From Dehalococcoidia bacterium (GTDB taxonomy: Bacteria; Chloroflexota; Dehalococcoidia; Lucifugimonadales; JAGWBF01): 6,264 bases of DNA. The notes under the pieces were generated by a model. It saw only the letters and a program-made list of their open reading frames with translations, did no database searches and was not told where the DNA came from. The translations under genes were made by a program, and so were the position numbers. The stretch spans positions 1 through 6,264 of the forward strand of contig JAGWBG010000093.1 of NCBI GenBank assembly GCA_021296015.1, read 5' to 3'. Shown one piece after another: positions 1-4,174 of this stretch (within the stretch, counting starts at the first letter, position 1; each line of letters starts with the position of its first letter).

Positions 1-2395
1 CGAGCTGGGCCACGTGTATGCCGTAACTTTTGTCCGCACCCCCCGGCACGATACGGTGCAGGAAGACCACGTCGCCACCCTCATCTGACACCGCCACAGT
101 GTAGTTTCTTACCCGGGGCACGATGTTGGCTAGCTGGGTAAGCTCGTGGTAGTGGGTGGCGAAGAGGGTATTGCAGACCAGACGGGGGTTATTGTGTATA
201 TACTCCACAACGGACCGTGCTATGGAGAGTCCGTCGTAGGTGCTGGTGCCCCGGCCTATCTCGTCCAGAATGACCAGGGAGCGGGAGGTAGCCTGGTTCA
301 GGATGGCGGCGGTCTCCACCATCTCTATCATAAATGTGGACTGACCCGTTGCCAGGTCGTCTTGAAGGCCCACACGGGTGAATATCCGGTCCACAAGTCC
401 TATGGTAGCCGACTCCGCAGGTACGAAGCTGCCTATCTGGGCCATGAGAACAATGAGGGCAACCTGGCGAATGTAGGTGCTCTTGCCCGCCATGTTAGGC
501 CCGGTGAGGACTACCATCTGGGCATCGCTGGTGGACAGGTAGGTGTCGTTGGGCACGAAAGTACCCGGTGGAATGACCCTCTCCACCACGGGATGCCTGC
601 CGCCTTTTATCTCTATTCCGTCTCCGTCGGTCAGGTGGGGCCTCACGTAGCCGTAACCGGAGGACACCTGGGCAAGGGCCGAGAAGACATCTATCCGGGC
701 AATCCCCTCAGCGAGGGAGCTGATAGCCTGTGCTCTCTCCGCTATCTGGCTGCACACGTGCCGGTAAAGGGCCTGCTCAAGCTCCTCAATGCGGTCTCTG
801 GCGTTCAAAATGAGCGATTCGTACTCCTTGAGCTCCGGGGTGATAAAACGCTCTCCGCCCACCAGGGTCTGGCGGCGTATGTACTCAACGGGGACCTGGG
901 AGAGATTCGGATTGCTCACCTCAATATAGTAGCCAAAGACCTTGTTGTAGCCCACCTTGAGGGTCCTTATGCCTGTACTTTCCCTCTCCTTCCGCTCTAG
1001 GCCGGCGATGTACTTCCTTGCGTCACCCGAGGCCAACCGAAGCTCGTCCAACTCCGGAGAGAACCCTTCTCTGATAACGTTGCCATCACCCGGACCGCCC
1101 TCCGGTTCCGGGGACATGGCGGCCTCTATGAGGGAAACCACGTCATCGCATGGACGTATCTTGTTGCGCAGCCATGATATTGGCTGAGCGTCATCTTCAT
1201 CAAACAAGGCAGGAAGCCTGGATGCCGCCTCAAGGCTTGCCTTCAGGCCCAGCAATTCCCTTGGCAAGGCGACTCCCGTGCGTATGCGGTTCAGGACTCG
1301 TTCAAGGTCGGTAATACGAGAGAGGAGGTCCCGGGTATTCTCTCGCCTCATCAGGTTGCTATGGAAGAAGCTTACCGCGTCCTGGCGCCTGGTAAGCTCA
1401 CCGATGTCCAGCAAGGGCTGTCCCAGCCACCGCCTGAGAAGGCGTCCGCCCATGGGGGTCCGGGTCAGGTCAATGGTAGAGAAGAGGGAGGGTCCGCCAT
1501 TGCCCCACCTGCCGCCCTGGAAAAGCTCCAGGTTCCGCCTGGTCTGATAGTCAAGGGTCATAAATGAGCCGGTGGAGTAGGTGTTGAGGCTGTCAAGCTC
1601 CCTCAGAGAGCCGCGCTGGGTCTGGGCAAGGTACTCGACGATGGCTCCCGCCGCCCTGACTGCCAATGGAAGGTTTGCGCATCCAAAAGACTCCAGGGTA
1701 GCCACACCAAAGTGATTGAGAAGGGACTGCCGGGCGGTTTCGTGCTCAAAGGCGGATAGCGGGAGGGGAGTTGTGACGAGGCTATCCGCTCCATCGGGTG
1801 ACGGCATACTGCCGTATGTCCCTTCATCCTGACCTTCCGGTGTCAGAAGCTCGGCCGGAGAGAGACGGTTCAACTCAAGGGCCAGCTCACCGGAAGGCAT
1901 CTGAGTGGTGGCAAACTCTCCGGTAGTTATGTCCACGTATGAGAGTCCGGCCTCCTCTCCCTCCACCACTACCGCCACCAGATAGTTGTTGGACTTCTGG
2001 TCCAGAAGGGAAGGCTCCAGCACGGTCCCGGGAGTGACTACTCTGACCACGTCACGCTCCACCAACCCCTTGGACGTTGCCGGGTCGGTAAGCTGCTCAC
2101 AGATGGCGACCTTGTGGCCCTTCTTTATCAGCCGCGCCAGGTATGACTCCAGGGAATGGGCGGGGACTCCTGCCAGGGGCACCTTGAGGTTTTTGCCCAT
2201 GACCTTGGTCGTGAGGGTGATTTCCAGTTCCCGTGATGCCAGGTGGGCGTCCTCATCGAAGGTCTCGTAGAAGTCCCCCAGACGGAAGAGCAATATAGCG
2301 TCCGGATAACGTTGCTTAATCCTGAGATATTGGCGTCGGACGGGTGTCAACCTACCCCTCTCCTGAAACACCGGGACACCGGCGTTTACAGCCAT
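1..2395 (-). CDS. mutS: DNA mismatch repair ATPase MutS (3' end cut by the window edge)
   Basis: MutS binds mismatched or looped DNA as a dimer and recruits MutL in an ATP-dependent way; it is cytoplasmic. The minus strand is open from ATG 2395-2393 to the left edge, giving 798 complete codons. Domains read in family order: mismatch-binding domain with LGDFYETF, where F42-Y-E44 is the Phe-x-Glu wedge that stacks on the mismatch; connector; core/clamp with GYNKVFGYYIEV near residues 481-492; then the ABC-type ATPase with Walker A GPNMAGKST (632-640), Walker B/signature region LDEIGRGTSTYDG (D711, E712) and the switch histidine in FATHYHEL (H748). MutS proteins are usually about 850-870 residues, so roughly 60-80 C-terminal residues are outside the window. 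The start is fixed by an in-frame TAA three codons upstream (2404-2402). Only a weak GGG lies ahead of it, about 15 nt away. No frameshift was seen. The gene is divergent from the membrane protein at 2553. Confidence 0.97.
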   Translation of the reverse strand, partial: MAVNAGVPVFQERGRLTPVRRQYLRIKQRYPDAILLFRLGDFYETFDEDAHLASRELEITLTTKVMGKNLKVPLAGVPAHSLESYLARLIKKGHKVAICEQLTDPATSKGLVERDVVRVVTPGTVLEPSLLDQKSNNYLVAVVVEGEEAGLSYVDITTGEFATTQMPSGELALELNRLSPAELLTPEGQDEGTYGSMPSPDGADSLVTTPLPLSAFEHETARQSLLNHFGVATLESFGCANLPLAVRAAGAIVEYLAQTQRGSLRELDSLNTYSTGSFMTLDYQTRRNLELFQGGRWGNGGPSLFSTIDLTRTPMGGRLLRRWLGQPLLDIGELTRRQDAVSFFHSNLMRRENTRDLLSRITDLERVLNRIRTGVALPRELLGLKASLEAASRLPALFDEDDAQPISWLRNKIRPCDDVVSLIEAAMSPEPEGGPGDGNVIREGFSPELDELRLASGDARKYIAGLERKERESTGIRTLKVGYNKVFGYYIEVSNPNLSQVPVEYIRRQTLVGGERFITPELKEYESLILNARDRIEELEQALYRHVCSQIAERAQAISSLAEGIARIDVFSALAQVSSGYGYVRPHLTDGDGIEIKGGRHPVVERVIPPGTFVPNDTYLSTSDAQMVVLTGPNMAGKSTYIRQVALIVLMAQIGSFVPAESATIGLVDRIFTRVGLQDDLATGQSTFMIEMVETAAILNQATSRSLVILDEIGRGTSTYDGLSIARSVVEYIHNNPRLVCNTLFATHYHELTQLANIVPRVRNYTVAVSDEGGDVVFLHRIVPGGADKSYGIHVAQL

Positions 2396-2410
2396 TTTAC
2401 ATTAGCACGT

Positions 2411-2439
2411 CCCATTGGGGGAATGGGGAATAAACCCCA
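2411..2439 (-). promoter_or_regulatory. Two overlapping, mutually exclusive hairpins in the mutS leader
   Basis: On the plus strand, CCCATT (2411-2416) pairs with AATGGG (2422-2427) around a GGGGG loop, and TGGGG (2424-2428) pairs with CCCCA (2435-2439) around AATAAA. The segment 2424-2427 is needed by both stems, so only one can form. In the mutS transcript the nearer hairpin ends 15 nt before the ATG and includes the only GGG that could serve as a ribosome site. The pairing is seen directly; a regulatory role is inference. Confidence 0.3.
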
Positions 2440-2458
2440 AAAGTTGAACAGAATTAAG

Positions 2459-2493
2459 TTGACTCTTGTCGCAGGGTTACTATATGGTATCAT
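2459..2493 (+). promoter_or_regulatory. Candidate sigma70-type promoter for the membrane-protein gene
   Basis: TTGACT at 2459-2464 matches the -35 consensus at five of six positions. Downstream, TATATG (2481-2486, spacer 16) or TATGGT (2483-2488, spacer 18) could serve as the -10, each with four of six matches. A second pairing is TTGTCG (2466-2471) with TATCAT (2488-2493) at spacing 16. Any of these would give a leader of roughly 50-65 nt ahead of the ATG at 2553. Neither -10 in the first pairing is strong, so the exact box is uncertain. Confidence 0.4.
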
Positions 2494-2536
2494 TTGAGCA
2501 GAGAAAACGGAGATGGGCGGGTGTGACATTCTAGTC

Positions 2537-2542
2537 AGGGGG
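2537..2542 (+). promoter_or_regulatory. Ribosome binding site of the membrane-protein gene
   Basis: AGGGGG lies 10 nt ahead of the ATG at 2553. The reading frame is closed upstream by TAG at 2532-2534, so with this site the ATG at 2553 is the only sensible start. The bases GGGGCGATTC that begin inside this site also occur in both arms of the palindrome at 3222-3247. Confidence 0.6.
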
Positions 2543-2552
2543 CGATTCTGAT

Positions 2553-3143
2553 ATGGACTTGGCTTTTGTGTTGGTGCTACCCGGGTTACTGTGGGTCCAA
2601 TCCTGGTACTTATTGGGCTTCTACTCCAACGCCAGGGCGCTTGGGATAACCGCTGCCGGTGTTGCCATTGTGCTCTTTGGCATTGTGCTTTTCCAGGACA
2701 AGCTGCCTACCGCAGTTATCACTCCCCAAGGGGCCTTGCTGCCTGTCACGACCTCTATCTCTATATTTGTTCTGCTGTGGGCGGTCTACTCCGCCCTGGT
2801 CGCAGGGGTATACCTGTGGGGTCTTGAAAGTCGCAGCCTCGGCTTTTATAGCCTCTTCCTCTGGGTATCCTCCGTCATATTCGCCGCCTATTTCTTCCTG
2901 GGAGGCGAGATACTTGACAGCGGCGAGGTCAATCACGTGAGTTGGCTTCTGGGTGTGGTAGCTATCCTTCTGGCCGTACTGTCTGCCATGCTATTCTTCT
3001 ACCTGTCCTTGCGTCCCATCGGCCAGGGAGAGCCATCCTCCTCGGCAATGAGGACAGTAACGGGGTGGTTCTACATGGTCTTCTCGGCGATTGTGGGCAT
3101 CCTTGGGGGTCTGCTCCTGCTGGGTCTCAACCCGGCGTTCTAG
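2553..3143 (+). CDS. Six-helix membrane protein, AmiS/UreI-like (putative urea/amide channel)
   Basis: The 196-residue product is an integral membrane protein with six predicted helices at about residues 4-24, 29-48, 67-90, 95-115, 128-152 and 169-191, with short polar loops and no signal peptide. Length and six-helix layout match the AmiS/UreI family (Helicobacter pylori UreI is 195 residues), whose members pass urea or short aliphatic amides across the inner membrane. Local likeness from memory: an N-terminal helix ending in WYLLG; GLESRSLGFYSLF (90-102), resembling the family's Gly-Leu-Asp-x-Arg-x-Leu-Gly-Trp-Tyr-Ser-Leu-Phe stretch; and LRPIG near 153-157, followed by a Gly-Trp before the last helix. 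The TM2 Asn-Phe-Phe-x-Gly pattern of the family is not clear here. No urease, amidase or nitrile gene is in view, so the substrate is unknown. The gene looks monocistronic, ending ahead of the palindrome at 3222. That this is a real membrane-protein gene is nearly certain; the family is a moderate-confidence inference. Confidence 0.85.
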   Translation: MDLAFVLVLPGLLWVQSWYLLGFYSNARALGITAAGVAIVLFGIVLFQDKLPTAVITPQGALLPVTTSISIFVLLWAVYSALVAGVYLWGLESRSLGFYSLFLWVSSVIFAAYFFLGGEILDSGEVNHVSWLLGVVAILLAVLSAMLFFYLSLRPIGQGEPSSSAMRTVTGWFYMVFSAIVGILGGLLLLGLNPAF

Positions 3144-3288
3144 GCTGACGTTCCAAGAGCCAACCGGAAAGCGGGGGACCGGGGCCTTTCCAAAACTGTC
3201 TTAATATCGTCAGAATTGATGTAGGGGCGATTCGAGAATCGCCCCTATTTTATGTGCAATGATAGATGAGCACCCTTGGGACTCCGGT
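3144..3288. other. Convergent intergenic region
   Basis: These 145 bp separate the stop codons of two converging genes, the membrane protein (TAG 3141-3143) and the flavin reductase (TAG, 3291-3289). The only strong structure is the palindrome at 3222-3247. A weaker inverted repeat, GGAAAG 3166-3171 with CTTTCC 3186-3191, encloses a 14-nt G-rich loop and has no T-tract. No gene is visible. Confidence 0.75.
3222..3251 (+). terminator. Perfect 11-bp palindrome followed by TTTT: likely terminator and possible dispersed repeat
   Basis: TAGGGGCGATT (3222-3232) pairs perfectly with AATCGCCCCTA (3237-3247) around the tetraloop CGAG, and TTTT follows at 3248-3251. This fits a Rho-independent terminator for the plus-strand membrane-protein gene, about 80 nt past its stop. 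In the other direction the stem would follow the flavin-reductase gene, but with no T-tract, so it would work poorly there. The sequence also resembles GGGGCGATTC...GAATCGCCCC palindromes that I recall as dispersed intergenic repeats in some environmental bacteria; that identity is a recollection, not shown here. Confidence 0.7.
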
Positions 3289-4062
3289 CTACTGCTTCCA
3301 GTACCTCTCCTCTTTGACATTGAATCCCAGTGGCTCAAGTTTGGCCCTGACGTCCTCTATCATGCCGGGATGACCGCAGGCATACACGAGAGTCCCAGTG
3401 GGAGATAGCCCAAACTTGTCCACGTACTCCTCAATTAGGGCATTGGCCCTTCCGGTGACACCTTCCCAGACCGCATTCTTCTCCTCCCTGGGGCGGCTTA
3501 CCGTGGGCACGTAAACTATAGTGTCAGGATAGCTGCGAGCCATATCCTCGAGCTCTTCCCGGTAAGTGAACTCATCATGGTAGCTGGCCCCCTGAATCAC
3601 GTAAAACTTGTGGCCTTGATTACCGAGACGAATGTAGTTGCGCAGCGTACTTACGAACGGGGCGATACCTGTAACGGTAGCTACCATGAGGTGATGGTGA
3701 TACCCCTCGTCCATTGTGAATATACCCTTGGCGCGCGGCCTGATGCTCATGGAGTCGCCAACCTTTAGCTGCCACATCAAGGGCGTAAGGGCGCCGTCGG
3801 GCGGCGGCACAAGCTCGACGAAAATCTCCAGGTTAGGCTCGTGGGGAGCGGACGCGATGGAGTAAGCCCTCTCTATTGAGTCCAAGCCCAGTGTGCAATA
3901 TTGCCCAGACTTGAAGCTAAATTTCATCTCCGGTTGTAGCTCTATAACCATCAGGTCATCTGTAACGTCTCTCCGGGCCACCAGTTTTGCCTTGGGCAGC
4001 TTGGATATTACGTCTCTCAGGCGCTGCTCGCGCTCCATCAGCTTGACATCTTGAGATTGCAC
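3289..4062 (-). CDS. Ferredoxin--NADP+ reductase-like FAD-dependent oxidoreductase
   Basis: This 257-residue soluble flavoprotein has the length and architecture of bacterial ferredoxin/flavodoxin--NADP+ reductases, which move electrons between ferredoxin and NAD(P)H through FAD. A short polar N-terminal extension precedes a FAD-binding barrel (about 24-115) with RAYSIASAP (65-73), the Arg-x-Tyr-Ser motif that contacts FAD, and a C-terminal NAD(P)-binding domain (about 123-257) with TGIAPF (131-136) and CGHPGMI (229-235). The end, ERYWKQ, carries the Tyr-Trp of E. coli-type enzymes plus two extra residues. The nucleotide-binding loop reads ATVTGIAP, with Val where many relatives have Gly before TGIAP; this may be a subfamily trait. 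The GTG start (4062-4060) follows an in-frame TAA directly and has a strong Shine-Dalgarno; an ATG at codon 9 is the less likely alternative. The gene lies 112 bp after the molybdopterin oxidoreductase gene on the same strand, so co-transcription and a shared redox role are likely. NADP versus NAD preference cannot be read from the sequence. Confidence 0.87.
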   Translation of the reverse strand: MQSQDVKLMEREQRLRDVISKLPKAKLVARRDVTDDLMVIELQPEMKFSFKSGQYCTLGLDSIERAYSIASAPHEPNLEIFVELVPPPDGALTPLMWQLKVGDSMSIRPRAKGIFTMDEGYHHHLMVATVTGIAPFVSTLRNYIRLGNQGHKFYVIQGASYHDEFTYREELEDMARSYPDTIVYVPTVSRPREEKNAVWEGVTGRANALIEEYVDKFGLSPTGTLVYACGHPGMIEDVRAKLEPLGFNVKEERYWKQ

Positions 4063-4174
4063 TTATGTTCTCCTCCTGGTGTGTAGTGTCATCATCCCGC
4101 TCCTCGGCTGCCACTCTTATCAATCAGATGGAGATGGGGCGCGGATAATGGATTTGGAATGGGGTATAATACCC
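4063..4174 (-). other. Gap between the molybdopterin oxidoreductase and flavin-reductase genes
   Basis: This 112-bp gap contains the reductase ribosome site and, directly after the upstream gene's stop, the short palindrome GGGTAT-A-ATACCC (4162-4174). It lacks a terminator-like stem with a T-tract, and I see no convincing minus-strand promoter. That fits read-through transcription of both genes, although 112 bp is longer than most operon gaps. Confidence 0.6.
4072..4077 (-). promoter_or_regulatory. Strong Shine-Dalgarno that fixes the GTG start of the flavin reductase
   Basis: On the minus strand AGGAGG (within CAGGAGGAGAA) lies 9 nt ahead of the GTG at 4062-4060, and a stop codon TAA immediately precedes that GTG in frame. 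It is the best ribosome site in the window and favours GTG over the downstream ATG at 4038-4036. Confidence 0.85.

Larger units (their letters stand above)
2396..2552. other. Divergent intergenic region between mutS and the membrane-protein gene
   Basis: These 157 bp hold the 5' leaders and presumably the promoters of two divergent genes. The plus-strand promoter candidate and the mutS-leader hairpins are listed separately. For mutS, the best minus-strand -10 I can see is TATAGT (plus coordinates 2479-2484), five of six consensus matches, but the -35 at normal distance is poor, so I do not call it. No tRNA-like fold or credible small ORF is visible. Confidence 0.7.

Noticed and set aside
146..1000. 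Long plus-strand reading frame of 284 codons
   Set aside because: It lies wholly antisense to the conserved ATPase and core part of mutS, has no recognisable domain and is low in typical protein patterns; it mirrors mutS codon use.
2243..2497. Plus-strand reading frame of 84 codons spanning the mutS start
   Set aside because: Mostly antisense to the mismatch-binding domain of mutS, with no family likeness and no good ribosome site.
3166..3191. GGAAAG/CTTTCC inverted repeat as a terminator
   Set aside because: Only six base pairs around a 14-nt loop and no T-tract on either side; the palindrome at 3222 is far better.
4165..4170. Perfect TATAAT on the plus strand
   Set aside because: No -35 element at 16-18 bp spacing, no extended -10 TG, and the transcript would run antisense into the molybdopterin gene; it is explained by the palindrome.
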